Notes under the pieces: generated by a model
The model's input: only the letters and a program-made list of their open reading frames with translations
Told to the model about the DNA's origin: nothing
Databases searched by the model: none
NCBI RefSeq assembly: GCF_014839805.1
Contig: NC_051120.1
Location: 10,478,001-10,542,000, forward strand
Length of the DNA: 64,000 bases
Origin: Manduca sexta
Lineage: Eukaryota > Arthropoda > Insecta > Lepidoptera > Sphingidae
Direction: 5' to 3'
Shown here: positions 12,821-23,945 of the stretch, in pieces
Numbering within the stretch: the first letter of the stretch is position 1
Layout of the letters: each line of letters begins with the position of its first letter
Translations under genes and position numbers: made by a program

Positions 12821-13302
12821 TATTTGCTATTTATTACACCTATGTATATTTATATCAGCTATCAGGATATCTAAGTCGCAATATGTGATGGATTTTGACA
12901 GCTGTTTTGTTTATTTAACAAGAACTCAAATAGCAGCTTAAGCTTGGTTTATTAAATAGTTTAATACATTACATTATTATTTTTTCTTTTCCTTACCTCA
13001 TTGAGTACTTAGATTTATTGTAATTATGTTTACACCAGTGGCAAATAAATGTTTTTCTTTCTTTCTTTTCTTTACTTGAGACTTTACTTACGGGTGACTC
13101 TGATTTGTTAATACGTGCCTTAATAATGTTACTCTTGAGAGGCGTCTTGAAATATTGAAAAGGTTTAATATTAAGTATACTATTTTTTGTCATTGTGATA
13201 TTCAAACACAACCTTTTTTTGAGTGTGCAGAAAAGGATACGCCTTAGATTACTAATTATTTTTTTCTGGTGGTAGTTCCTTCGCGTGAGAGTCTGTCTAG
13301 AT

Positions 13303-13375
13303 CAGTGTTTCAAACGTGGGGCCCACGCCTCACAGGGGGCAATTTGATAGTTAAGGGGGGCAATTTAAACAGAAT
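13303..13375 (+). mobile_element. hAT-like left end, no right end seen
   Basis: 'cagtgtttcaaacgtggggcccacgcctcacagggggcaattt' resembles the left end of hAT elements (CAGTGTTTC). No matching inverted end was found downstream. Confidence 0.35.
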
Positions 13376-14156
13376 TTTCAGTTTTTCATTATATATTTTG
13401 CTTTAATATTTATTTATTATATTATTAGTTAAGAAAGCACTTATTTTTTTTCATTGTAGTCGGTAAAATAGACTCAACACTTAATGCTTCATAGACGAAT
13501 ATTAATAATGGTTGTTGTTTTCTAGATCAATCATATTTACATCCGAGATTAAACCCTAGTAACTCGAAATATATTATATTCTACGCTAAAACCCTTAAGG
13601 CATAATGAAATATAGTTAATTTTGCCAAACAACAGCGTGTAAAACTTTGCCGCAGTAAATTGTTAAGCTGGCTTCGAACACGCGACACAGTTTTAAGATA
13701 ACAACTTAAGAAGCTCCACTTATTTGAGTTTAACATGAATAAATTAATAACGTATAGGCAATACAGTAAGTTGCTACCCCCCCTCCCCCCGAGGTAATTC
13801 TTGTGCTCTTGGTTTCCACACCGAATGCACGCTCATGCATAAGAGGACATTTGCCGCGGCAGGCACACAATTCAGTGTGTATACCTCATGGTTGCCAATT
13901 CACATTGAGGCCTATGAGGGCTCGCGAACATTTCCTGGCCTTTGTCCCTCCTTCTATCCTAAGACGGTACCTTCCCTTCCCCAGATATCCTCTCCCAACT
14001 TTCCTCCAGGTCCCTGCAGCCGCTAAGCCGGGGGATTCCAATACCCCATTCTCTGGTTCTACATCGGGGTTGACGGTGAACTCCAAAAAAAAATACAGTA
14101 AGCTGTGAAAATAGAGGAAGGTTGGATACCTACGTCCTGAATTTTGGAAAAACTAT

Positions 14157-14358
14157 TAAAGAGACTTTCCCGCCCTCACACCCACCACTACAACTCCTGT
14201 AAGCCAAGACCAGCAGTGGCACGCATTATATGACACCGAGCAGTGAAGCTTGGCGAGTCTCAGGGATAACTAATATGTCATTATCCCGCAACAAAATTAA
14301 TCAAACAGAAAGATAGGGAGTTGGAAATGTTAATTGTCCACTTCCTTCCATAGCAAAG
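14157..14358 (+). mobile_element. Family E element
   Basis: 'gagactttcccgccctcacacccaccactacaactcctgtaagcc' through 'ccgagcagtgaagcttggcgagtctcagggataac' to 'ttccttccatagcaaag'. Follows a GC-rich block at 13770-14110 that looks like an older repeat. Confidence 0.6.
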
Positions 14359-14359
14359 C

Positions 14360-15530
14360 GGGAGACAAAATAATGAACTAATGAGGCGTTTTAACCTTTA
14401 AAACTATTAGTTTAACATGAATGATTTTGGGATAATGTTACCAGACATAAAGACGAGCATGTGGTTTCATTTATTAACGCAAATTCAAAATAAACCAAGA
14501 CCAAATAATTGAAAAAACACATTAATATTTTTTCCATGCGAACGAATCCGCGAGCAAAACCTATTTTCATATAAATTTAATTATGAAAAAACTGGCTGTA
14601 CATTTTGTTTCCGCAGCACCACGAGAGAAAATAAAAAAGCAAATTAGCGTGTTTAAAACAATAAAGGAGTAATGAGATTTTGTACAGCGAAAGTCTGCGG
14701 CTTTATGCATCGCGCTAAATAAACCATCTTGACCGTAAATAAAGTGGAACGCGGCACGTTATGGCAAAACTTGAAATACGCATTTCCTAGATCCCTTTGA
14801 TAATATGTTCCCTAGATGCTATGAGTAACTGTTATTTAGCAGTCCAAATTAAGCCATATTAAGTTAAATGTTGGTAAAATGTGCGAAGTGTAAAGGCATA
14901 AATATTGGAATGGGTTGTAACGTTTACCACATAAATGTCCTATATATACAATTTACATACCCATAGATTTGTGGTATATTGTGCTAAGTGAAGTTAATAA
15001 ATTTTATAAATATTTAAGTTTGTATTGTGGAGCGTAAGTTAGTTTTGATGTATTGGAGTAATGTGACTAAGTAAAAAATATAAGGTATTAAAAAATACTA
15101 ATTAATTTAACTTGTCAAACATTATCCAACAGTTTTTGTTGCCTTTATACTTTTACACCCACGGCTATGGCACTTTTATGGCATGGGTATCTCGACAACT
15201 ATGTTATACACCATGTTAGTCTGAAGTGTAGACATTAATGAAGATTGCTTGAGCCCTAGTTTATGGTGTATATTTGCAATATTGTTATACGACTTATTTA
15301 GCACTCTCTTGATCATGAAAAATAAGTGGGGTTAACTCCACTAGATGTTAAGAGTCTGAATGCCAAATGATCAAACTTTTTATGTCCTCCAAACAGAAAA
15401 CAGAACTTCATTGCTTGACGGAAGAAATACACGTGGAGTGTCTCAAGAAATTTCGTGCAAGTAATTGTGAAATAGCAAAACAAACAATATATAATAACAC
15501 AAAAACAAACACACAATTCATGTTTTGTTC
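14360..15530. other. No recognised feature; AT-rich
   Basis: No coding or family match until the family A SINE at 15533. Confidence 0.4.
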
Positions 15531-15532
15531 CC

Positions 15533-15748
15533 CGAAGGAGTAGGCGGAGGTGCAACCAGGGCACCCACTTTTTGCCGAGTGTGTTCCGTCCCATGATGTG
15601 ATATTGGGCGAGCTTATGGAGCACAAATTCCAGATTATAAGTTGATGAAAGCAGAAAAACCCAATCACTTTGTCCGACCAGCCATTCGAACTTGGAACCA
15701 CAGAGCGGTGTCGTACTGCTCGCGTGAAACAACTACGCCGACGCAGTT
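15533..15748 (-). mobile_element. Family A SINE
   Basis: The plus strand runs 'gaaggagtaggcggaggtgcaacc', 'gtgttccgtcccatgatgtgatattgggcgagctt', 'agaaaaacccaatcactttgtccgacc', 'cttggaaccacagagc' and 'gtgaaacaactacgccgacgc', the reverse of the SINE order. It explains the long minus-strand frame here. Confidence 0.7.
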
Positions 15749-15792
15749 ATAACTCAAAGATATTCAAATACACTATTATCACGGAGACATTT

Positions 15793-15890
15793 CATCATCA
15801 TCATCATCATCAGCCCGTTGCAGTCCTCTGGTGGACATAGGGCTTTCCTGGACCACCACAGATCTCGATCTGCTGCCGGCCCTCTTATGT
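15793..15890 (-). mobile_element. RTE LINE 3' end
   Basis: 'catcatcatcatcatcagcccgttgcagtcctctggtggacatagggctttcc' is the reversed RTE end. Similar, weaker remnants lie at 40255-40320 and 57250-57310. Confidence 0.55.
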
Positions 15891-15904
15891 AAGACATCAC
15901 TAGA

Positions 15905-16189
15905 TAGTATAAAACAAAGTCGCTTTCTCTGTCCCTATGTGAGCTTAAATATTTAAAACTACGGAACGGATTTTGATGCGGTTTTTTTTAATTGATAGAG
16001 TGATTCAAGAGGAAGGTTTATATGTATAATAACATCCATTAAATAGTGGAGAAATACTGTTATTTTGTTATGTTATCCCCGTGGGAAGCCGGCGCGGGCC
16101 GCTATATTTTTATATACAACGTTCACAGTTTTTCTGTAGTGTATTTAGTATCAGCATTGCACCCGTGCGAAGCCGGGGCGGGTCGTTAG
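15905..16189 (+). mobile_element. Helitron-like element ending in TTAG
   Basis: Contains 'aactacggaacggattttgatgcgg' and 'aagaggaaggtttatatgta', both common in lepidopteran Helitrons. Ends 'cccgtgcgaagccggggcgggtcg' plus TTAG/T, a decayed CTAG. A second GC-rich 'gtgggaagccggcgcgggcc' at 16081-16100 suggests two joined copies. Confidence 0.55.
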
Positions 16190-16647
16190 TTTATTTATAA
16201 CACTTTAATCTTTGTTTGATTTGAATATCTCAGGGCCTCGCCACATATTACAAACATTTTTCCCAAACAAAAGGTGCTTCATACCATTTTTACTCATACC
16301 TAGTTTATTATATTCAAAAAGGGTTTTAATGTATCTCCTAGCGCCGTCAGTATCCTTCTCCCCTCCCCGCCCCCCATAAAGCCATACGTAATAGCTTTCC
16401 GACGTAATTGAGTTATGAGAACAAGCCTAATTCTATTTGCAATTATGTTTCCAATTTAATTCCATATTTACCAGCATGAATTATAACATATTTAGTAATT
16501 GGGAGATTAAAGGCGACTGCGGCTAGGTCGAATTAGTTAGACTTAGCTCGCACAACTGAGATATTTTTTAGGGTCAAGTACCTTAAAAAGAATCCTTATA
16601 GAACAACGTTATTGTCCGTCTGTCTGTCAAGGTCCTTTTTTACAGAT

Positions 16648-16850
16648 ATATTTTGTATCCGCCCGGATAGCGACCACTTTACGCAAGGTACAAAACCACG
16701 TAAGTGTGTCGCGTTCCGGGGTCAGCCTGTGTATATCCGATTCCAACTGGCCGACATAATTGTGTCGACTGTCGAGGGGTAATCATCTTTCGTCAATCGA
16801 CATTCTATTGGACCACTTACCATCAGGTACAATGGGGTCACTTTGATATG
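16648..16850 (-). mobile_element. Family D element
   Basis: The plus strand reads 'gtatccgcccggatagcgaccac', 'gtgtcgcgttccggggtcagcctgtg', 'ggccgacataattgtgtcgactgtcgagggg', 'gtcaatcgacattctattgg', 'cttaccatcagg': the element reversed. Confidence 0.65.
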
Positions 16851-17126
16851 TCTGTTAAAAAAAAAATCAATGGATTACCATTACCGCTTTAGGAATTCTC
16901 TACTTAGCTTGGTTGGTGTAGAGATACAAGTTTGTTATTATAAACAGTGAATTCGCTTCTATATCTACGTATATTTTCGCGTGTTGCGTGATTGGCCACT
17001 GGTTATTAATACCACAATTACTCCGATCCAATTATTATCTAAGCAGATTGTGTGCGTGCGGGATAACGTCAGATTACATACGAGTCTGGCCAAAGTATTG
17101 AAATAGCGTTATTATATTTAGGATAC

Positions 17127-17411
17127 TGGTGGTAGGTCTCTCATATGTGAGTCCGCCTGGGTAGGTACCACCGCAATGTCTATTTCTGCCGCCAAGCAGC
17201 AGTGTGTAGTCACTGTTGTGTTCCAGTTCGGAGGACATTGTAGCCAGTGTGACTACTGGACATAATAAGACTTAACAACTCACGTCTCAGGAATACCAAA
17301 CAATACTTTGTAATTCAAGGTGTTGGATGGTGTTTCTGTTTATGGGCGGTTGTATCGCTTACCATCAGGCTAACAGTAAGCTCGTCTCGTCATTCAAAGC
17401 AATAAAAAAAA
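17127..17411 (+). mobile_element. Family C retroelement, full-length copy
   Basis: Starts 'ctggtggtaggtctctcatatgtgag', then 'tccgcctgggtaggtaccaccg', 'gttgtgttccagttcgg', 'ctactggacataataagacttaac', 'ggaataccaaacaatactttgtaattcaagg', 'tttatgggcggttgtatcgcttaccatcagg', 'cattcaaagcaataaaaaaa'. The poly-A end suggests a LINE-mobilised element. The 5' end can fold: GGTGGTA pairs with TACCACC, with CTCTCA/TGAG inside. Confidence 0.7.
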
Positions 17412-17499
17412 GGATTTAGGAATATTTTTTTTTGTATTATTATAAAATAAGTCTTAAAATGTAGCAGCATTTAGACGAATCAATTATTGGTTGAGCTTT

Positions 17500-17675
17500 G
17501 AGTAGCGATAGCCTAGTTGGGTGTGGAACGGACTGCCGAGACGAATGTCCGCAGATTCAAATCCCAAGGGCACACAGAAAAGTTTGAGGAACTTTTCTAA
17601 AATTATGTGTGTAATCTTTGTGAATTATCGCTTGCTTTCGGTAAAGGAAAATATCGTCAAGAAACCTGTATAACC
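17500..17675 (+). mobile_element. Family B SINE, 5' half
   Basis: 'gtagcgatagcctagttgggtgtggaacgg', 'cagattcaaatccc', 'gaattatcgcttgctttcggtaaaggaaaatatcg'; the 3' half is missing. Confidence 0.7.
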
Positions 17676-17679
17676 GTGA

Positions 17680-18195
17680 ATTTTATCTTAGATATGATAT
17701 CATGTACAAAATCAAATATTGGTAAGTACTCTTGGTTAAAAAAAAGGAAAATCCTCAGAATTTCAATAAGTTTCAAACAATATAAGGAGAAGTTTTATCT
17801 TAATCATTAATTTCTTTTTTTCCTTTCTTCAACCGCTTTTCAGTCCTTAAAGATCCAACGAAAAATTATAAGCACCATTGAAACACAAAATTCGTCCTAA
17901 ATAAATAATATGATATGTGTAGGGCCAATTTAAGAGTTATAGAATCCTCCCTATCCCCCTTTGTAGACATCTCGCGAATTTCGTCCCTAATCCCCATTCA
18001 TAAGGGTTTGTTTACAGTTTTATAAATTGGGAAAGTTTGACACTTTCTAGTTGGTATAGCACGATTGTACTTACTTGACTTTTTTAAGTTTTATGTTATT
18101 TCTGATTTTGGATCACTACGTTTCATTTTTAAGGTTGAAAACCAATTGAATTTATCAGGTTTTGGTAATGTTTGTGTATGACCATGGACTGTAAC
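17680..18195. other. No recognised feature; AT-rich
   Basis: Frames here arise from AT-rich low-complexity DNA after the truncated SINE. Confidence 0.4.
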
Positions 18196-18679
18196 CTTTT
18201 TTGGTTTCGCGGAGAAAGTGTTTGTCATCACTACCCAGTTTTAAGAGGGGCGACTCAACACTTAAGTTAAGGATTTATACAATAGCTTGTATAAGAGATT
18301 TGGGCTATTTTCATGGAAAAATATTTTAATCAATATCTTTATAACAAGGATTAATTTCAACGGATTATAGTATTTGCACTCAATAAGAATTCAGGGAATT
18401 CTAAAAGCCAATTATTTTTTAATATTGTCTGTTGTTTTTTACTAAAACAGTATCAAGACACGTTCTAGGCCTTTCTTTTTAAAGTCGGATAAAATTTGTC
18501 TTTCAAATATAAGCTGTAAAAACTGTTTCACTACGTTCAAGAATGATTATCCTTCATAATATATAAGAGAGTTAAGGCATATAGTACTCTTTTGTTTACC
18601 GTTGTAATGTTTGCTGCATTACGGTTATTATAGGCGTAGTTATAGATTACACCAGAAGCAAGGTATAGCATGAACTACG

Positions 18680-18905
18680 CGCTTTCTAGAACCACGCGTC
18701 CTGGCTGGCGGCACCAAAGATCCGTGGTGTCTTCCATCTTGGCGCGAACCAAAAGGTTCGGTAATTCATATCTGTGCCGCATCATCAGGCTGTGGAATGG
18801 TTTGTCAGCATACGTGTTCCTTCCTATAACTTGGGGTCCTTAAAACGGAACGTGAAGGAGCAATTATGCAGGCCTGCTGGACTGCGGAATGTGACACACT
18901 TACTA
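18680..18905 (+). pseudogene. Non-LTR reverse-transcriptase C-terminal fragment, frameshifted
   Basis: ARTKRFGNSYLCRIIRLWNG in one frame, then SYNLGSLKRNVKEQL in another, fits the 'RT.RF..SFL.R...LWN.LP......Y.L..FKR.V' tail shared by jockey- and CR1-related LINEs. The frame change falls near 18805. No full domain survives. Confidence 0.65.
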
Positions 18906-19520
18906 GGTCTCCTATGTAATATAATGTATATTTCCTTTAACAGAATTTTATTGATAAATCAGTATATTTACCGTACTTTCTTTACCCTGATCGGTGGAAA
19001 GCCAAAAAACTGATACACCAAGTTGTAATGGGGCTTTAGTTTTTGCATACATTTTATGAATTTTATAAAAGAAAAATTTTCAACTTCTCACTTTTGTAAC
19101 AAGTTTGAAATATATTTATTGCGTATTAGCAAGTCGTGATTTTAACGACAGTTCTGACTTTGAGTTATTTTATTTATTGAAAGGTAAGAAACCTTTGAAA
19201 AGGGTTTAGTTTAGAGACTAAACTATAGAAATTTGTCTGAAATGTACTAAAGTAGTAACAATGTTGATGTCTATATTCGATTTCTGGGACGAGCAATCAG
19301 TGTTTGCGTTATAGTGTAGGTTGGTTGAGCCTATTCTGTCTTAGTCTTAAAGTAATTTAGTGCTTAAGTAATGTTTATAATGATTAGGTTCTATGCTATG
19401 CCTTCTGTCAAATAAAAAATAACCAACAAATTGTCAAGACATTGGGTGACCTCAAGTATTTTTTGTAGTTCGAAAATTATCGATCAACTCACCAATGACT
19501 TTTCATAAAGTTAAGTTTCA

Positions 19521-19728
19521 CTAGCTATTGCCCGGGACTCCATATGCGTAGAAAGTTTTTCTGGAATAAAGGTCCTCTATATATTTTTCCAGGATAAAAA
19601 GGAACTTATAGTACTCAGGGGTAATGCAGCTTCCTATTAGTAAAAGAATTTTCCAAATCGGTTCAGTAATTCCAGAAATTAGCTCGTTCCAACTTAAAAA
19701 CAAACTTTTCTCTTTATATTAGTATAGA
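19521..19728 (-). mobile_element. Non-autonomous Helitron, 208 bp
   Basis: On the minus strand it reads TCTATACTAATATAAAGAG ... GGGCAATAG-CTAG, flanked by A and T. The internal 'ggaataaaggtcctctatat' and 'ccaggataaaaagg' belong to the same class as the sequence at 23812-23945. Confidence 0.7.
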
Positions 19729-19954
19729 TTAATATAATTCTTCATTGTAAAATGAGTTTAACTAGAATAAAGTTTGAAGTTATTTTTCAGTTCTTTGTTA
19801 TACGTTGCAGCTTTAATAAGGAGTCATTAGCACTGCCCGGAGTATTTGGATCAGAAAAACGTTCAGTAAAACTGTTTGTTTTAGATATTCTTCGAAGTTT
19901 GTCTAAGAGGAAAATGGTGTTTTTGTTTAAAGGTTATTAATTGGTTAGGGGATT

Positions 19955-20070
19955 GGTTACACTACAGGACCTGATGGTAAATAGCGTTTAGATAGAGTAT
20001 CGATTGACGAGACGATTCGTCGTTAGTTGATACAATTATGTGGGCTTGTTCGAAATGGGATGTACAGGCA
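19955..20070 (+). mobile_element. Family D 5' half, diverged
   Basis: 'cactacaggacctgatggtaaatagcg', 'gagtatcgattgacgagacg', 'ttgatacaattatgtgggcttg', 'gtacaggcag'. Confidence 0.5.
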
Positions 20071-20239
20071 GATCTTTGGATGCAACACTTTTTGTTACGT
20101 GGCCTTTCAAAATTTTAATAAAAATGTGGGTAGTTTTTGCCAAACTAATACCTAAACATACCATTTTAACTATCTCGTTTGCAACTCCGCCCTCATCTTT
20201 ATTATACAATTTATTTTCTAACAATATTAGTAAGACTTA

Positions 20240-20498
20240 TTGGTGGTAGGTCGGTAGTAGGTCGGTGGTAGGTCTCTCATATGTAAGAGTCCCCTGGGTA
20301 GGTACCACCGCAATGTCTAATTCTGCCTCCAAGCGGTGGTCTCATGACTACTGGACATAATAAGACTTGACGAGCGCAGTTGAATACCAGACAATCCTTT
20401 GGAATTCAAGGCGTTGGATGGTATTTCTACTGTTTATGGGCGGTCGTATCGCTTACCATCAGGCGAACGGCAGGATCGTCTTTCAAAGCATTAAAAAA
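20240..20498 (+). mobile_element. Family C retroelement with triplicated 5' edge
   Basis: The 5' edge shows 'ggtggtaggtcggtagtaggtcggtggtaggtctctc', a small local multiplication, then the usual blocks to 'caaagcattaaaaaag'. A short internal deletion removes 'gtgtagtcactgttg'. Confidence 0.7.
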
Positions 20499-20599
20499 GA
20501 TAAGGTATGTATTATAAACTATGTAAAAGCTAAGCTGTCACATTTCCAGAATCTACGCCATCTCAAGACTGCCAAAACGTTTATTTAATCTCCAGCTAA

Positions 20600-20809
20600 G
20601 ATATTCAGTTTTATATTCAGCGTTATAGCATAATACGAAAAGCTGAGCTGGATACGACCGGCTTATACGAGTGCGGAGAGTTTGACGCAAATGATGTCGC
20701 TGCAAAATGCGGATGCACGAAGACATTGTATTTGACGGATAGTTATAAGAATTTGTTTTGTCTGATCGTAAAATTTATTAAAGTTGGGAAAAGGTCAATT
20801 GCATTTTGA
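20600..20809 (+). other. Candidate coding segment, no start codon
   Basis: A 69-codon open frame between stops, with acceptor-like 'ttttatattcag' at 20609-20620, then RYSIIRKAELDTTGLYECGE, FDANDVAAKCGCTKTLYLTD, ending TGA 20807-20809. Mixed codons with GC-ending GAG, CTG, GTC, TGC. 'DTTGLYECGE' recalls an Ig-domain D-x-G-x-Y-x-C turn, but that is weak. It could equally be a relic in a repeat. Confidence 0.25.
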
Positions 20810-20871
20810 TAAAGGTTGAAGATATATGCAGACCGATTGAATTACGAGACTTGTAAGTAATCGGTGGCGTG

Positions 20872-21172
20872 ATATATATATATTGTTTACTGTCATACTG
20901 TTGGGCACGGGCCTCCTCTACTACTGATTAGGCCTTAGTCCACCACGCTGGCCTAGTGCGGATTAGTAGAATTCACACACCCTCAAAAATTCCTATAGAG
21001 AATTTCTTAGGTATGCATGTTTCCTCACGATGTTTTCCTACACCGTTAAAACAAGCGATAATTCACAAAGAATACACACATATTTTTTTAGAAAAATCAG
21101 AGGTATGTCCTTAGGATTTGAACCTGGACATTCGTCTCGCCAACCAACCAACTAGGCTATCACTCGGATCGG
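20872..21172 (-). mobile_element. Family B SINE
   Basis: The plus strand shows 'ggcacgggcctcctctactactga', 'ccaccacgctggcctagtgcggatt', 'cctcacgatgttttcct', 'gaacctggacattcgtctcgcc', 'aactaggctatcactc'. The 3' end is truncated compared with the 12501 copy. Confidence 0.75.
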
Positions 21173-21547
21173 GTAAAGTTAAACATATCTATTTATATGG
21201 AACCGAATTCCGGCCTAAATAATTAACTACACCTCAAAAAGAGACAGCAAAACTCCATTACTCCATACAAAAAGTAGGTAGGAAGTCCCATCGTGGCCAC
21301 AAAGGGTAGACCTGGCTAAGTCACTTCGATTGCTCAATCTATAATAAGATCTGGCCACCACACAATGTGGGGCGCTTTATCCGACGGCACGAAGCTATAA
21401 TAGGGAGGAGGTAAAATGGTGCTGTTTGACGAATCAAACATTGTTTATCGTATGGGAAATGTATTTTTTATTTGACTAATAAATTAATTAACTGCTCTAA
21501 AGTAAATAGAAAACTAAATATAGGTTTTTTATATATTGTAACTACTT

Positions 21548-21690
21548 TGAATTTGAATTGATTTTGAAAAAAGCAACACTAGTGTCTTGCCCTTGCTTTG
21601 GTAGAAACTGCTTTCCGAAGTGCTGGTAAAGTAAAAATTTGTATTTAAAATTTTACAGATTTAAATCATTTATTTCATTCAATTTATACG
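21548..21690 (+). mobile_element. Family K LINE 3' end, diverged
   Basis: 'gaattgattttgaaaaaagcaacactagtgtcttgccc', 'gtagaaactgctttccgaagtgctggtaaag', 'aatcatttatttcattc'. Older than the other two copies by eye. Confidence 0.55.
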
Positions 21691-22256
21691 GGGATTTTGG
21701 CTAATAGTTTTGTGAATGCTTAGATTTCTTGTTTGTGATTATATTGGTATCAATAGTAATAAAAACGAAATAGAATATAGTATATAATTATATACCGTAT
21801 TATTTACTACCGTTGATACATTTTATTGTTAAGAGATAATAGTGAACTTGTTAATTTCCGTTATGTTCCTTGTTACAAAAAGCATATAAATATAATTACT
21901 TCTGAATTTCAAAAAATGAAATATTTTGACAGGAAGCTTCAATTGAATAAAAACTATAATATAGAACAACTTAATATAAAAATACTGTTGTATAACCAAA
22001 AACCTTTTTAAAAATACCCTCCATTTTTATACCAACTGATTCACAACTAACCGTTATTTCAAACACCAACTCATCCATGTAGCAACATTTTAGCCCCATA
22101 TTCGTGGAATAGAGATTTCGCTCATTAGCAATTTTACGTTAGCTAATAGTCAATAAGGATTAAGCGCTTAAAGCGGCTTAGCTAGATCATTCAATTAAGC
22201 GGACTTGATCGTTGTAGTTTTATATTTGTTTGGTCCTCGTTTATTTAAGATCTTTT

Positions 22257-22750
22257 CTCTATGTTGCTGAGATGTTTTAAGTATTTGAAATATCTTAGTC
22301 ATATATCATGAAGGTTTCTTTTGCCGAAAGGGGTGAACAGAGATGTTCAAATAGGAAAATCATCTCCAAATCTAAAACAATGATGAAAAATAATAGAGTT
22401 TATAAAGGAATTGATGCTTTGCTCTATGTTTCTAACATGTTTATAAGTTTTTGAAACATCTTTGTCATATATCATGAAGGTTTATTTTGCACAAAGAGGT
22501 AGATAAAGATCTTCAAAGACTATAATTATAAACCCAAAACAATGATTGGTGAAAAATAATAGGGTATATTAGTGAGTTGATGCTTTGCTCTATGCTGTTG
22601 AGAATTTTTAAGTCTTCGAATCATCTATGTCATATGTCACGAAGTTTTATTTTGCCTAAAGGGGTAGACAGAGATCTTCAAAGATTATAATTACAAATCC
22701 AAAACAATCTTTGGTACCAAAGAATGGGGTTTATAAGGAGGAAATTGTTA
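22257..22750 (+). repeat. Three-copy tandem repeat, about 166-bp unit
   Basis: 'ctctatg' starts units at 22257, 22422 and 22588. Each contains 'catat.tca.gaagg/tttt.ttttgc', 'aaagRggtaga.a.agat.ttcaaa' and 'aaaacaat.att'. Units are clearly diverged from one another. AT-rich, no coding, no match to other families here. Confidence 0.85.
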
Positions 22751-23242
22751 AAGCCTTCGGAAATTCTATCGGCATCCGAAACGCAAGTTACATAGCTTAT
22801 TGTAAAACAGTGGTAATACTTCAGTTTATCTGGTATTCATTATCAGCCACAGAAAGTCAACTGAATCTATGTATAGGGAAGATTTAAAATATAATTTATG
22901 TTAAATTTGATGTGCAAATGGAATTACACATGTCACATGATTCTAAGTCTTTTTGTGAACATTCCCAATAATCCCAAAAGATATGTAAATAAAGGGGTAA
23001 TCATATCTTTTCTAATTTTAACCAACATGATTTTTAATAAAATATTTGCAATTAAAGTAATCGTGACATAGGATCTTGTAATTGTAACCCAGCGAAATGT
23101 CTACAAAGGGCTCTAACACATTGAGATGTTAAGTTTTGTTTTGTTGCCCTATTATATATTAATATGAATATGCTTTAAACAGGAACAGAACGCGCGCAAG
23201 GTGATAGAAATAGACAAAGTCTTGTTATCTACTTAAACACTT

Positions 23243-23500
23243 AAAGAAATATCGGGAGAAAAATATAATACAAATCTAATGTGGGCAGCATTAATAGCTT
23301 TTTGTCAGTTCCTGTATCAGAAGAGGCTAAGGCTTTATTAAAAACATATTTTGATTTCATCAAAATTTTGTAGGCACGGGTAAAAGTGGACGTACGGAGC
23401 GACATAGTCGCGAAATAACGACCAAGCTTCTTAAATAAAGATTAAAAAAAAAAAAACGAGATAAAATCCAAAAAATAATTTTATTTTAATGTTATAAAAA
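23243..23500 (+). mobile_element. Penelope-like tail interrupted by a poly-A retroposed insert
   Basis: Left part 'atatcgggagaaaaatataatac' (to about 23272) and right part 'cgagataaaatccaaaaaataattttatttt' (from about 23456) together match the Penelope tail. The inserted about 180 bases end AAATAAAG-ATT plus a run of A, as in a retroposed transcript. Confidence 0.4.
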
Positions 23501-23811
23501 ATTGTTAACTTTTCTCCTGTTAAAGATTATTCGGGGTCATGGATGTATCTACGGTGGTTAAGGTTTGGCTGGCGCCAACTCTACAAATAGTTTTGCGCTT
23601 ACAGGACCCTCACGTGGCCCAGGCCTTTTATTGAATTTGGCAAGGTTTTCTTCGCTTCCACTAGTTTCCTCCCAAAGTAAATCCGTAAGTACGCCAATAT
23701 TAGTAAACCTTAACCCATGATATTTAAAATAGATAACAGTTTTAAAAATCAATGCTGAATGTAAAGAAAGGACTGAGAAATATGAACGAAAATCATCGCA
23801 CAAGATACTAT

Positions 23812-23945
23812 TATACATGCTCGCGGCTTCGCCCGTATAAAAAAGTTTTCCCGGATAAACATCCCGCTTTTTTATCCGGAATAAAATGGAGCCTATATTG
23901 AAAGTTAGATCTCCAAAAATACATCGGTGGAAACTGCATTCAATA
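23812..23945 (-). mobile_element. Helitron 3'-end fragment
   Basis: 'gctcgcggcttcgcccgt' followed by 'aaaagttttcccggataaa' is the reverse complement of a typical lepidopteran Helitron 3' region (GC-rich hairpin then CTAG). The terminal CTAG is not intact. Similarity to known copies runs to about 23945. Confidence 0.45.

Noticed and set aside
13803..14108. 101-codon plus-strand frame
   Set aside because: Lies in a GC-rich block attached to a family E element, with open frames on both strands; composition, not coding.
15313..15732. 139-codon minus-strand frame
   Set aside because: It runs through a family A SINE whose reversed body accounts for the open frame.
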